From Adhaeribacter arboris (lineage in GTDB: Bacteria > Bacteroidota > Bacteroidia > Cytophagales > Hymenobacteraceae): DNA of 64,000 nucleotides. Numbering within the stretch: the stretch's first letter is position 1; each line of letters begins with the position of its first letter. This document shows positions 26,227 to 36,268 of this stretch, piece after piece. The translations under genes and the position numbers were made by a program. The notes under the pieces were generated by a model, which worked only from the letters and a program-made list of their open reading frames with translations, was not told where the DNA came from and did not search any database. The stretch is from NCBI RefSeq assembly GCF_003023845.1, contig NZ_PYFT01000001.1:4030001-4094000 (forward strand), in the 5' to 3' direction.

Positions 26227-26320
26227 CTCTATTTCTTGGCATAAAATTGGCAGCAAAATAGGGAAAATATCTCTCCTTTTTAATTACGCTTGCTGATTCA
26301 GCAAATTGTTCAGATACTTA

Positions 26321-26351
26321 TTGTACTTAAGCGTAAATTGCTTAAGTACAA
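26321..26351. promoter_or_regulatory. Perfect 12-bp inverted repeat
   Basis: TTGTACTTAAGC (26321-26332) and GCTTAAGTACAA (26340-26351) with a 7-base spacer. It has no T run and sits between divergent envelope genes, so an operator is more likely than a terminator. Confidence 0.45.
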
Positions 26352-26390
26352 ATTACGTAATTCCATCATAACCATTTTTTTACTAAAAAA

Positions 26391-26430
26391 ACATTTTATT
26401 TAAATAAAATGCAACATTTTATTTAAATAA
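26391..26430. promoter_or_regulatory. Tandem AT palindromes upstream of the beta-barrel gene
   Basis: ACATTTTATTTAAATAA occurs at 26391-26407 and again at 26414-26430, a 23-base period. The first copy contains the perfect 18-base palindrome at 26393-26410. Two helical turns of spacing would suit binding of two repressor dimers on one DNA face. Confidence 0.4.
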
Positions 26431-26520
26431 CGTATACCTACCATAAAACATATTATGAGTTTAATACAATATTTATTTACAAGTAACACCAATTAACCGA
26501 TTAACTTAAATTTTATTATT

Positions 26521-27186
26521 ATGAAAAAGATTGCTTTTTTACTATTTACTGCACTTACTGTTTCTTTTGCTTCGCATGCCCAAATTGGAATTAAATTAGG
26601 AGCGAACTTATCTAACTTAGCGGGTGATTTAAAACACGAAGATTTAAATAAAAATAAGATTGGCTTCGTAGGCGGACTTAGCTATAATATTCCCTTGTCC
26701 GGCGATAATTTTATTTCCCTGCAGCCAGAGTTACTATACTCCATGAAAGGATATAAATATGCGGATATTACTGTAACCGAAATTGATCCGGTAACCAGCC
26801 AGAGTAACCAGGTTACTTACGAAGGCAAAGTAAATTATAGCTATTTAGACTTACCTATCTTATTAAAAGTAAATGCCGGTCCGATATTCTTTGAAGCTGG
26901 ACCTCAATTATCTTATTTATTAGGTATTCAAGATAACACCGAAAAAACCATAAACGGCGTTGATTTTGAAAGCTATCAGAAAATTGATAAGGATAATTTA
27001 GCTGAACTAGAAATAGGTTATGCCGCAGGTGTAGGTTTTCAGGCACCCATGGGTATTACCGTTGGATTACGTTACAATGGCAGCATTAGTCATTTAGCTA
27101 AAAACGATAATGGCGACGAGTTAGCCAATGCCCGTAATTCTTTATACCAAGCAACTGTTGGTTTTAGATTGCCAACTGGTAAGTAA
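26521..27186 (+). CDS. Outer-membrane beta-barrel (porin family) protein
   Basis: A 221-residue exported protein. The signal peptide is MKKIAFLLFTALTVSFASHA, followed by QIGIKLGANLSNLAGD and about eight beta-strands ending in ATVGFRLPTGK. This is the small outer-membrane barrel family (OmpX/OmpW-like, PF13568 type) abundant in Bacteroidota. Ligand and role are unknown. The upstream region carries tandem AT palindromes and the gene ends in a strong two-way terminator. Confidence 0.85.
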   Translation: MKKIAFLLFTALTVSFASHAQIGIKLGANLSNLAGDLKHEDLNKNKIGFVGGLSYNIPLSGDNFISLQPELLYSMKGYKYADITVTEIDPVTSQSNQVTYEGKVNYSYLDLPILLKVNAGPIFFEAGPQLSYLLGIQDNTEKTINGVDFESYQKIDKDNLAELEIGYAAGVGFQAPMGITVGLRYNGSISHLAKNDNGDELANARNSLYQATVGFRLPTGK

Positions 27187-27206
27187 TACTTTCTCTGATT
27201 TAGTAT

Positions 27207-27244
27207 AAAAGAAGGCTGGTACATTTACCAGCCTTCTTTTTGTT
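27207..27244. terminator. Bidirectional terminator
   Basis: A 14-bp perfect stem (27207-27220 with 27227-27240), a 6-base loop, and A/T runs on both sides. It separates the convergent barrel and M20 peptidase genes. Confidence 0.9.
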
Positions 27245-27331
27245 TATTAAAAATATAAAGTTGACGCCAAGCTACTGTAAATAATTTTACTTCTTTTAAC
27301 TTATTACAACTTAAAACTTGCTATTTACAAC

Positions 27332-28705
27332 TCAACCTTTACTCATTGCGGCGTAATATTTATAAAAATACGGGATAGTTTCGATTCCTTTTAAAAAGTT
27401 AAAAATCCCGAAATGTTCGTTAGGCGAATGAATAGCATCGGAGTCAAGACCGAAACCCATTAGTACTGTATCTAAGCCTAGTTCTGTCTTAAACATGGCC
27501 ACAATAGGAATACTGCCGCCGCTTCGGACGGGAACAGGCTTTTTACCAAAAGTTTGCTCAAAAGCTTTGCTGGCTGCCTGGTAGGCCACCGAGTTAGTAG
27601 GCGTTACTACCGGCTCACCCCCGTGGTGTGGTTTTACCGCTACCTTTACACTTTTAGGGGCAATTGAGGTAAAATGCTTTTGAAATTTCTCCGTTATTTC
27701 TTCAGAAGATTGGTTAGGCACCAGGCGCATTGAAATTTTTGCCGAAGCTTTGGAGGCTATAACTGTTTTAGCGCCCTCGCCGGTATAGCCGCCCCAAATA
27801 CCATTTACGTCCAGCGTTGGTCGAATAGAATTCCGTTCCATAGTAGAGTAGCCCACTTCACCGTAAATATCTCCTAAATTTAGGGCAGCTTTGTATTCTT
27901 CTACATCAAAAGGCGCTTTAGCCATTTCCGTTCGCTCCTCAGTGGTTAATTCCTGTACATTGTCGTAAAAACCCGGAATGGTAACGCGGTTGTTTTCATC
28001 GTGCAACGAGGCTATCATTTTACATAAAATATTAATTGGGTTAGCCACCGCACCACCGTACAAACCAGAATGTAAATCGCGGCTAGGCCCTACAACTTCT
28101 ACTTCCACGTAACTCATTCCGCGTAGTCCCGAAGTAATAGATGGAATGTCGTTGGCAATTATACCCGTGTCTGAAATTAAAATAACATCGGCCCGAAGGC
28201 GCTCTTTGTTCTGCTGCACAAAAGTATTCAGGTTATTGGAGCCTACTTCTTCTTCTCCTTCAATCATAAATTTAACGTTGCAAGGCAGTTGATTCTGCTG
28301 CATCATTATTTCGAAGGCTTTAAGGTGCATGTATAATTGACCTTTATCGTCGCAGGCGCCCCGGGCATAAATTTTATCGTCTTTTATAACCGGCTCAAAT
28401 GGCGGCGAATTCCAGAGTTCGTAGGGGTCGGCGGGTTGAACATCGTAGTGCCCGTACATTAAAACAGTGGGCAAATCAGGATCAATAATTTTCTCGCCGT
28501 ATACAATCGGGTAACCAGCGGTAGGGCAAATTTCTACTTTATCGGCACCGGCTTCACGTAGTTTTTGGGATAGAAAATCAGCCGCCCGTAGTACATCGCC
28601 GCGAAAGGCCGGATCAGCGCTTACCGAAGGAATGCGGAGTAAATCTATTAATTCGGAAATAAAACGATTCTTGTTAGCTTCAATATAAGCAGCAGTAGAA
28701 TTCAT
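27332..28705 (-). CDS. M20-family dipeptidase
   Basis: A 457-residue zinc peptidase of the M20 family (carnosinase/CNDP-like). Zinc ligands and catalytic residues are in YGHYDVQPAD, ARGACDDKG, EGEEEVGS, LISDTGI and the C-terminal AIHSPNEHFG. The lid domain lies in the middle, with the GLRGMSYVEVEV and DLHSG motifs, and should mediate dimerisation. It is likely to be cytoplasmic, since no signal peptide is seen, and to cleave dipeptides. It is a single-gene unit. Confidence 0.92.
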   Translation of the reverse strand: MNSTAAYIEANKNRFISELIDLLRIPSVSADPAFRGDVLRAADFLSQKLREAGADKVEICPTAGYPIVYGEKIIDPDLPTVLMYGHYDVQPADPYELWNSPPFEPVIKDDKIYARGACDDKGQLYMHLKAFEIMMQQNQLPCNVKFMIEGEEEVGSNNLNTFVQQNKERLRADVILISDTGIIANDIPSITSGLRGMSYVEVEVVGPSRDLHSGLYGGAVANPINILCKMIASLHDENNRVTIPGFYDNVQELTTEERTEMAKAPFDVEEYKAALNLGDIYGEVGYSTMERNSIRPTLDVNGIWGGYTGEGAKTVIASKASAKISMRLVPNQSSEEITEKFQKHFTSIAPKSVKVAVKPHHGGEPVVTPTNSVAYQAASKAFEQTFGKKPVPVRSGGSIPIVAMFKTELGLDTVLMGFGLDSDAIHSPNEHFGIFNFLKGIETIPYFYKYYAAMSKG

Positions 28706-28922
28706 AAGTTATAAAGTGAGGCGCTTTAAAAATTACTTTAAAATTAGAGTTATAAATATCGGTATAAGCAAGTCGATAAAGTGCTTTTTAATAGATTATG
28801 GATTTACGTTATCTTTTCTCTATTACCAACTAAAAAGAAACAGCTGTTAAAAGTCTAAAAATTAAATTATGGCGGCTGATAGATATTAATCTTAAAATTC
28901 CAGGTTTTCTAAAAATCTTAAA

Positions 28923-29573
28923 TCAGGAACGTTTGCCAAAGAGAGAGATAGGCACTTTGCTTTCAACACCGTTTACCAGGCGGTTAATGTTTTTACGGTG
29001 CGTGTATACGACCAAACCGGCTAGTAAAAAAGCAAAAATGGTTAGAACCGGTTTGTCCGGGTGAAATTCGGGAATTAAAAGTAATAACAATGGAAAAGCC
29101 AAAGCCCCAATCATAGAACCCAGCGACACGTATTTAAAAAGCAACAGCACCACCACGAATATCCCAATACAAATAAGCGCGGCCTGCGGCTGAATAGCCA
29201 GCACCATTCCTAACAAAGTGGCCACACCCTTACCGCCTTTAAAACCAACGTATACGGGGAATACGTGCCCAACTACCGCTAAAATACCCAAAGCCAATTG
29301 GTAATAAATAAGGTTATCCGGCGAAATGGCGTGAATCTGTACCAATATGTGCGCCAATGAGGTAGCTGCCCAGCCCTTTAGTACATCGAACAGCAGCACA
29401 AATGTACCTGGCTTTTTACCCAGCACCCGAAAAGTATTAGTAGCACCCCCATTTTTACTGCCGTATTCGCGGACATCTATTCCGTAAAAGCGCTTACTTA
29501 CCCATACAGCAGTGGCAATAGAACCTATTAAGTAAGCGGCGAGCAAAATCCCAATTATATAAAGTATTTCCAT
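28923..29573 (-). CDS. plsY: Glycerol-3-phosphate acyltransferase PlsY
   Basis: Transfers the acyl chain from acyl-phosphate to glycerol-3-phosphate, the first step of phospholipid synthesis, in the inner membrane. The 216-residue protein has about six membrane spans. Three conserved motifs are present: GSIATAVWVSKRFYGIDVRE with SKNGGATN, VGHVFPVYVGFKGGKGVAT, and the C-terminal VYTHRKNINRL. PlsX is not in the window. Confidence 0.92.
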   Translation of the reverse strand: MEILYIIGILLAAYLIGSIATAVWVSKRFYGIDVREYGSKNGGATNTFRVLGKKPGTFVLLFDVLKGWAATSLAHILVQIHAISPDNLIYYQLALGILAVVGHVFPVYVGFKGGKGVATLLGMVLAIQPQAALICIGIFVVVLLLFKYVSLGSMIGALAFPLLLLLIPEFHPDKPVLTIFAFLLAGLVVYTHRKNINRLVNGVESKVPISLFGKRS

Positions 29574-29873
29574 AGTTTATGAAAGAAGCATTTAATTCCT
29601 TTTACGGTAACCAGTTTCCGGAAGCTAATAAAAGACTAAAAACCAGTAGCAGTTTGATAAAATTTTAGCTTCAAGTTAGTGATTATCCTACATGACTAGC
29701 AAAATTTTTAAGTTCTATTAAACGAATAACAGGTATTTACAATTGTTCGAGAGAGTTCAAGAATCTATATTACTAATCCTTTTAGATAGATGATTGCCTT
29801 GTTAAATAACAAATTAAATAAAAAAGGCAGTAAGTTTACTGCCTTTTTTATTCTGCCATAAATAGTTAGCTCG
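29574..29873. other. Intergenic region upstream of plsY
   Basis: About 300 bases of AT-rich spacer. It holds a terminator for the following minus-strand gene at 29819-29849. Nothing else is recognised. Confidence 0.55.
29819..29849 (-). terminator. Terminator of the giant envelope protein gene
   Basis: GGCAGTA/TACTGCC stem with flanking A and T runs. It lies 25 bases after the stop at 29874. Confidence 0.85.
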
Positions 29874-32800
29874 TTATTCAATATCAGGTAAAGCATCATT
29901 TTCCGTACTTTTTGCTTTTTTCTTTTTCTTAGGTTTCTCTTCCGGAGCTTCCGCCGGTAAATCGGATTCCTCTTTAGCCGGAGCTACCTTTTCTTTTTCT
30001 TTGGTATTCTTTTTAGCTGGTTTTTCTTCGGCCGGAGCGGCTTCTATATCCGTGTTGGGTTCATCAGCTGGTTCAGCGGCTGCTTTTTTACCTTTGCGGC
30101 CTTTTTTAGGAGCGGCTTCCCCTTGCTCCATAAAATCATCCGCTGGAACTCCTCCTGGAGCTACTTCATCGGCAGCTATTGGCGGTAAACCCAAGTAGTT
30201 TTTCCGGAAATAGTTAACAAACTCGGTTTTCTCCATGCCTTCGCCAGCAGCTAAACTACCCGAACTTTTGGAAGATATAATGCCATTTACTTTATCATCC
30301 GCCGAAGCGATTGTTAGCATATTATCCGCGTAACTGATGTAATACCACAACGATGGAATTGGCTCCAGGTAAATGGTTACAATATCGCTTTCAGGTCCGC
30401 GTTTGATTTCGATATAACCCGGTATTTGCGCATTAACATCTTTTTTTAGAATGTTGGATAATGCTAATTTTCCTTTACTGTACCAGGCTTGGGTAGTGTC
30501 CGACCAATGTAATTGTACATTATTGAATACCAGGCTGTGTACCAGTTTCGGCGAAATAGACGGTAGCGGCACGTGACCCGATGCGGTTTTAGCAATATAA
30601 TCCTGTACACCTTTGTTGCCAATAAACTCCGCCAATTTAAAATGCAGGTCAGCGCTACCGGCATCTACTGCTTCGGGAGCGCCGCCATTATTATCCGTTA
30701 TAGCGGTAGCCATTGTGGCTAACGCCGACTCGGGCATTGCTACATCAAACGCCATAAAAGCATCAAAATGGTATTGGTTCTGATTTGTTTTGGCTTTGAT
30801 ATTTCCGGAAGTTGTTAAGCCCAGCGTTTTAGTAGATTGAATTAAATTAAATTTACCTTCGTACCGGGCTTCGGAAGTAGCATCGTTAAAAGTCATCAGG
30901 TTGCCTTCGTAAGCCTCGGCATTGGCCTGCTTGGCTTTGCCCAATTTATACTGATGGTTAGCTTTATCAAACGATAGCACGCCATCAATGGTAAATACGT
31001 CCAAATCCGCCTCATCTACTTTTTTTGAACCAAAAGTAGGGTACAGCTTACCGGAAGTGCTGGAAATATGTAACCCAGTAATGGTTGCTCCTTCTTCGTT
31101 GCCTTTACTGTTATCAATATTTATTTTAACTTCTTTTGGATTTACGTTTGAAGCAATATAAGGCATCCATTCCGAAGCTCCGGCTTCTTTCGCAAAACCC
31201 AACTTAATAAACCCGTTAAAATCAAGGTGCTCTTTATTCGAGTTCATGGTAGCGTTACCTTTAAACTGTACGTTTGGCGCCAGAAAGAATTGGTCCGATT
31301 CCTCAATAGTTGCTACTGCCGAGGTATACGGGCTGGTATCAAAAGTTGGAGCCTTTCGTTTTTTTCTGCTGGATACTCTTACTGGTTCAGCACTTGCCAG
31401 TAAATTACTGGAACTGCTATCGGCTGAAGCAGTTACTATTTCTTTTTGGGCATGTTTTTCGGCTTTTACTTGTTTGCGCGATTTTTTAGGTGCGGCTTGG
31501 GCAATAGCTTCTTTAGTTGGTTCAGTAGCTAAAGAATCTGTGAGTGCTAGTTTTGTTTCCGTTGATGGTGTGCTTGCTTTTTTAGTTTTACTTAAACCTA
31601 TTTTTTGCAGCAAACTCTTTTTAACCACCGGTGCTGGTACTTTTGGATTTTCGGCTGCATTTGCCGCCGCAATTAACTCAGAAGCCGAGTATTTTCGGGG
31701 CTGTACTTCCGGTTTTACTTCTTCGGCTTTCATGTGATGCATGGCAAAGTTCCCGAATTGAAGTTTAAAGGTTTGGGCGTCAGCATTAGCATAATCAAAG
31801 AAAGCTTTCCCCCGGTACTCTGTCCGGGAAATTACATCAATCTCTCCCTGATAAAGTTTGTGGTATTTATTTACCGTATCAATAACAGTAGCGTGTTTAA
31901 AAGGCCTTAAGTCAGATTTCTCATTAACAAACACCTGACCGCTATCTGGCACAATGTGCGCATCGGCCGAGGCAATGTACGGTACGCCGCCAATTTCCAG
32001 GGTTTGTTTGGCAATGTCGTAAGTACCCGAAGAAGCACTGAATTTAAGATTACCGTGGTCGGGGTTGGTGGAAACAAAATAAGCTTTGTCGGCAGTGGCC
32101 CCTTTCGGTTGGTTTAAGGTTACTATTTTTTTCTTAAAATCGTATTTACCCCCGCTCAACGACGTTTTAAATTGCGCAAACGGGAAGGCTGTACTGGCAA
32201 AGCCGGCTTTTTCCGGGGAGAAAGTAGCGTATAAATCATTTAAGTCAAACTCCAGTTTTACATCCGTAGCCCGAACTACTGGTTTATTCGGAGTTTTTGA
32301 TTTTGCTTCGAAAGTGGCATGTTTACCGGTAAACCTGGTTTTACTAAAATTTAATACTGGCGAGCTGATGATGGCATCGGTACTTTGTAATTCACCATCG
32401 CCGGCAAACCCTTTAGGCGTAACAATAACAATGCCCTGGTACTTAAACTTGTTGCCGTACATGGCAATAGGTTCGGTAGTGGTACTGATATTCATGGTAT
32501 CACGTTTAGGTAACCATTCCAGGGCGTATTGTTTAAAATCGGCTTGCATAAAATAAGCATCTCCCATATTGCCTTCGGCCACCGTTGCCTTAGTACCTAG
32601 CGTTAAAGTTTTGTCCTGGTAAAAAGTAAAAGCATTCGATTGCAGTGTGGTGGTTAAATATTTTAACTCGCCGCTGCCCTGCAAACCTTTAAAGCTCATC
32701 GTTAACTTATTATAAAATTTGCCTTTACCGCCGTAGGCTTCGAACCCGTTTTTAGGAATCTGGTACTCAAACCCCAGTGATTGATCGGGCATAATGCCGA

Positions 32801-35306
32801 GGGTGGTATTAAAATCCGGGAAAATGCCCCCGGAATGGAAACGGCCTTTAAAACTTACAGTATTGGGCTTGGAACTGTTCAGACTATCCATTTTAAAAGG
32901 CGGAATAGCAAAATAAACCGTGGTATCGTACACTCCTCCCAAGATTTCCGGCTTATCAAAATAAACATACGACGGCGACAAAGCATTGAAGGAAGGATAG
33001 CCGGGCGTTTTCTTTTTGCCCGATTTATTATCGGGTCGGTTCAGGTATAATTTTCCGCTTGATTTATTAGAATGATTCGCCAGATATTGTTCCCGCACTT
33101 TGTCATCGCCTTTCATGCTTTTTACTTTCCCGCGCGTAGCAAAAGCAATGGTATCAATCTTGGCCATATCCACCAGAAAATCCTTGTAATCAAAGGTGAA
33201 TTGTTTCCCGACGAAACGGAAATAAGAAGCGTATACTTTGCCGTTAAACAAAATATTCCGGTTTTGTAGAATCCGCACCTGGTTACTATCCGGCACGGCA
33301 TACACAGCTCCTGAGTCGCCGGTAAAGTAAAATTTCTCGACGCCACGCACGAGCAGTTCATTTTTGTTTAAATCAATGGTCGCGTTTTTGCCGCTAGGTG
33401 CCAACGAACTTAACGTAATATAATCGTAATCTTTCTTTTCGCGCGAGGAGCTTACATAATGCCAGGCTTTAGGCTTTATGGTTACTAAGCCAGTGCCGCC
33501 ATTATAATCGATAAAACCTTGCTTCTGAAGCGTACTCATAGCCCCCCGAATGATTGGTTCCTTAATTTGCACATCGCGGGCCAGATCCGAGGTGTAAAAC
33601 TGATTTGTTTTTTGCCGGGCGGCAAAACTTACGGCTACTTTTAAGGGGTGAAAATCAGCGGTACCCTGGATAGCCAGCCATCTATCCAAAGTAAAATACT
33701 CTTTAGAATCGAAGCGGGCGGGTACTTGATTTTTGGCGTTAATAATGGAGAAATTTATCTGCGATTTGGTTATATTCCAGGTCAGCATTTCCGCCGATAT
33801 CTCCATCTGGTGATAAGAATCAAAGAACAAAGATTTTTTAAAACTGCCCGCATCGCTGATGAGCGTTAATAAGTGCCTGGGTTTAGAATACTTGAGGCGC
33901 ATAGCGGGGTGGCTAATTGAATCTTTACCCCGATACAATACCACCGAGGCAACCTCGGCGGAAATTAGAGAATCGGAAAGCGCATAACTGGCCGCTGAGG
34001 CTTTAAAACGAGGTTTACCTTCGTATTCTACTATAATATTCGATAAACTTTTATCCAACGCACCCGTCATTATTTTTTTGCCCGCCATGGAAATGCCACC
34101 CACATAGGTAATGCCCTGCCCAATACTTTTTAAGCGGGCATTATTGGTGTAGGAAATAAATTTTGGATAGCTGCTTTCCCCACCTTTAGCGGCTTTAACG
34201 CTGCGGTATTCCCATACTCCTTCCACTGGTTTTTCGAGTACGGTTGGGTGGGTAAGCGTTACTTTTTCGGCTTTCAGCCCCGGTTTGGTAATATCAAAAT
34301 GGAAGCCACTGAAAGTTGCGGTAGCAGTATTGCCACCTTCGTTCCACTCGTAACGGCCTTTTGAACCTACTAAAGTTTGGCGGGTAAGCAAGATGGCGCC
34401 ACTAACCTCTTTTAACAGCAGCGAATCGTGGGGAGTTGAAAATTTTAAATCGGCGTTTTGCAAAACCAGCACGGCCCCGGTAACCGGAACAGTATAGGCT
34501 GGCTCCATTACGGCTGGTTTTTGTTTGGCTGGTTCTTCTGTTTTCTTAGCTACGGAAGCTTTTTTTACAAATGTTTTAGCGCCACCTTTTGTAGGGACAG
34601 TTGCTTTTTTGGCCGGTGCTTTTTTAACTGGTTTTGAGGCTTTACTCCAGAAATCATCTTCAGCGCTTGTAGAAGCCGGAATAGAAGTGGGTGTTTCTGG
34701 AATGGGCGGTAAATCATTGGCTACTACTGGGGCAGCCGTAACAGGCATAATATCGGGCAAAGCGGCCTGAATTTCTTTCTGAGACACTTGGGCACCCGGA
34801 CGGTATTCAAAGGAAAAAGAACCAGTTTGGGCCTGCAGTTTATTATAACCTGATTTATAAATTAATTTGTTATTTAGGAACGAATAAGAAGTAACCAGAA
34901 AGTTCTCAAAGCCTTTTACATCGTCTTTATCCAACGACTCGCCGGTAACATTCAGAAATTCGTCGAGTTTGCTCCCGCTTAGTTTTTGTACGTTTATGCC
35001 ACTTACCAGCGCCCCAAAAAAGTTTTCAAAATAAGGCCGAGCCTTCATTTTTTTTAACTGCATTTTCTGAGCAATATCCATTACCTTGGCTTGCTGCGTA
35101 CTGGTAAGCGCATTCGCCGACCATACCTGCTCTAACTGAGTGGCGACTTTAATGGCGTTTTCATTGCGCGTAGGCGCCATTAAGGCTTTTACCTGCGGTA
35201 TAAACTGGGCCGGGTCCTGAAAAGATTTAGCTGTCTGTGTTTGGGCCAGTACTGACCCGCTGGCAGCAAGCATTAAAAAATTGAGAAATAGTAAAAAATG
35301 TTTCAT
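29874..35306 (-). CDS. Giant (1810-residue) exported protein of unknown function
   Basis: The signal peptide MKHFLLFLNFLMLAASGSVLA is followed by a helical N-terminal region. A proline/lysine/alanine-rich segment with repeated AKKA/APKK motifs spans about 205-270. More than 1000 residues of regularly spaced short beta-strands follow, alternating with phrases such as FSGFHFDI, YNGGTGLVTIKP and FDYKDFLVD. A second low-complexity part is near 1240-1330, and the last 90 residues are Lys/Glu/Pro/Ala-rich. The long beta-rich array recalls lipid-transport (AsmA/LptD-like) or beta-helix proteins, but I recognise no named domain. It starts 16 bases after prmA and is likely cotranscribed with it. Confidence 0.75.
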   Translation of the reverse strand: MKHFLLFLNFLMLAASGSVLAQTQTAKSFQDPAQFIPQVKALMAPTRNENAIKVATQLEQVWSANALTSTQQAKVMDIAQKMQLKKMKARPYFENFFGALVSGINVQKLSGSKLDEFLNVTGESLDKDDVKGFENFLVTSYSFLNNKLIYKSGYNKLQAQTGSFSFEYRPGAQVSQKEIQAALPDIMPVTAAPVVANDLPPIPETPTSIPASTSAEDDFWSKASKPVKKAPAKKATVPTKGGAKTFVKKASVAKKTEEPAKQKPAVMEPAYTVPVTGAVLVLQNADLKFSTPHDSLLLKEVSGAILLTRQTLVGSKGRYEWNEGGNTATATFSGFHFDITKPGLKAEKVTLTHPTVLEKPVEGVWEYRSVKAAKGGESSYPKFISYTNNARLKSIGQGITYVGGISMAGKKIMTGALDKSLSNIIVEYEGKPRFKASAASYALSDSLISAEVASVVLYRGKDSISHPAMRLKYSKPRHLLTLISDAGSFKKSLFFDSYHQMEISAEMLTWNITKSQINFSIINAKNQVPARFDSKEYFTLDRWLAIQGTADFHPLKVAVSFAARQKTNQFYTSDLARDVQIKEPIIRGAMSTLQKQGFIDYNGGTGLVTIKPKAWHYVSSSREKKDYDYITLSSLAPSGKNATIDLNKNELLVRGVEKFYFTGDSGAVYAVPDSNQVRILQNRNILFNGKVYASYFRFVGKQFTFDYKDFLVDMAKIDTIAFATRGKVKSMKGDDKVREQYLANHSNKSSGKLYLNRPDNKSGKKKTPGYPSFNALSPSYVYFDKPEILGGVYDTTVYFAIPPFKMDSLNSSKPNTVSFKGRFHSGGIFPDFNTTLGIMPDQSLGFEYQIPKNGFEAYGGKGKFYNKLTMSFKGLQGSGELKYLTTTLQSNAFTFYQDKTLTLGTKATVAEGNMGDAYFMQADFKQYALEWLPKRDTMNISTTTEPIAMYGNKFKYQGIVIVTPKGFAGDGELQSTDAIISSPVLNFSKTRFTGKHATFEAKSKTPNKPVVRATDVKLEFDLNDLYATFSPEKAGFASTAFPFAQFKTSLSGGKYDFKKKIVTLNQPKGATADKAYFVSTNPDHGNLKFSASSGTYDIAKQTLEIGGVPYIASADAHIVPDSGQVFVNEKSDLRPFKHATVIDTVNKYHKLYQGEIDVISRTEYRGKAFFDYANADAQTFKLQFGNFAMHHMKAEEVKPEVQPRKYSASELIAAANAAENPKVPAPVVKKSLLQKIGLSKTKKASTPSTETKLALTDSLATEPTKEAIAQAAPKKSRKQVKAEKHAQKEIVTASADSSSSNLLASAEPVRVSSRKKRKAPTFDTSPYTSAVATIEESDQFFLAPNVQFKGNATMNSNKEHLDFNGFIKLGFAKEAGASEWMPYIASNVNPKEVKINIDNSKGNEEGATITGLHISSTSGKLYPTFGSKKVDEADLDVFTIDGVLSFDKANHQYKLGKAKQANAEAYEGNLMTFNDATSEARYEGKFNLIQSTKTLGLTTSGNIKAKTNQNQYHFDAFMAFDVAMPESALATMATAITDNNGGAPEAVDAGSADLHFKLAEFIGNKGVQDYIAKTASGHVPLPSISPKLVHSLVFNNVQLHWSDTTQAWYSKGKLALSNILKKDVNAQIPGYIEIKRGPESDIVTIYLEPIPSLWYYISYADNMLTIASADDKVNGIISSKSSGSLAAGEGMEKTEFVNYFRKNYLGLPPIAADEVAPGGVPADDFMEQGEAAPKKGRKGKKAAAEPADEPNTDIEAAPAEEKPAKKNTKEKEKVAPAKEESDLPAEAPEEKPKKKKKAKSTENDALPDIE

Positions 35307-35322
35307 ACAATCAATAAGTTGG

Positions 35323-36156
35323 TCAGGGCTGTTTGGTAAATACCGCCGATACCCAGTTGTTTTTAGTGCGAATAGAAGTAAAAGTTAAATCAGAATGTAA
35401 AGCCTTTTCTTTAATTAAGTCCAGGTCTTCGGTGTAAAACCCACTTACTACTAAAGCTCCTCCAGGAAGTATTTTAGTCGCATAAGCAGGAATATCATCG
35501 AGCAAAACGTTACGGTTTATATTAGCTAAAACAATATTATAAGGCACATCGGCCGCAATTTGTTGCACATCGCCTAATCGCACTTCTATAGCGGTACATT
35601 CATTAACCGCGGCATTCTCGCGGGCGTTTTCTACGGTCCAGTCTTCAATATCAACAGCTACAATATTGGCTGCTCCTAATTTACAAGCCATAATGGCCAG
35701 AATACCCGTGCCACAACCCATATCCAATACTCTTTTGTTTTGGTGATCAATGGTAAGTTGGTTTTCGATCATGAGGGTAGTGGTTTCGTGGTGACCGGTA
35801 CCAAACGACATTTTGGGATTAATAATAATATCGTATTGTACCTGCTCCGGCTTAGGATGAAAAGAGGCGCGCACCGAACATACATTGCCAATAAGTAAAG
35901 GTTCAAAGTTTTTTTCCCACTCTTCGTTCCAGTTTTGTTTTTCAATTTTCTGGGTATTATAGGCAATGCGGCCATTTTGGTTATAGCGCTCCAATACGGC
36001 AACTACGTCGTCCTCCGAAAAAATATCTTCGGTAGTGTAAGCATCTAGTCCCTCGTCGGTTTCCATGAAGGTATCGTAGCCATACTGACTTAATTCGGCG
36101 GTAAGAATGTCTACTAATTCGGGCGGAGCGGTAATGGAAACTTGTATAAAATCCAT
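35323..36156 (-). CDS. prmA: Ribosomal protein L11 methyltransferase
   Basis: Methylates lysines and the N-terminus of ribosomal protein L11 using S-adenosylmethionine, in the cytoplasm. The 277 residues show the PrmA N-terminal domain. The SAM site is VLDMGCGTGILAIMACKLGA, preceded by NPKMSFGTGHHETT, with LANINRNVL as the catalytic NxN motif. It is followed at 16 bases by the giant envelope protein gene. Confidence 0.94.
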   Translation of the reverse strand: MDFIQVSITAPPELVDILTAELSQYGYDTFMETDEGLDAYTTEDIFSEDDVVAVLERYNQNGRIAYNTQKIEKQNWNEEWEKNFEPLLIGNVCSVRASFHPKPEQVQYDIIINPKMSFGTGHHETTTLMIENQLTIDHQNKRVLDMGCGTGILAIMACKLGAANIVAVDIEDWTVENARENAAVNECTAIEVRLGDVQQIAADVPYNIVLANINRNVLLDDIPAYATKILPGGALVVSGFYTEDLDLIKEKALHSDLTFTSIRTKNNWVSAVFTKQP

Positions 36157-36268
36157 GAGAAGAAGGTTAGGCGCAATATTTTAAGTTGTAGATAATGAAC
36201 TGGTAACTGTTGATCCTAAAATCTTAAAACGCGTATTTTAGGCAAACTAAGATATGGATGGGCGTATT

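Larger units (their letters stand above)
26227..26520. other. Divergent intergenic region with palindromes
   Basis: The gap between the divergent PagL-like and beta-barrel genes holds a 12-bp stem-loop (26321-26351) and a 17-base direct repeat that contains an 18-base perfect palindrome (26391-26430). No gene is seen. Confidence 0.6.

Noticed and set aside
31246-31737. Long plus-strand frames opposite the giant envelope gene (also 32086-32556)
   Set aside because: They are antisense shadows created by the codon bias of the 1810-residue gene and look like hydrophobic noise.
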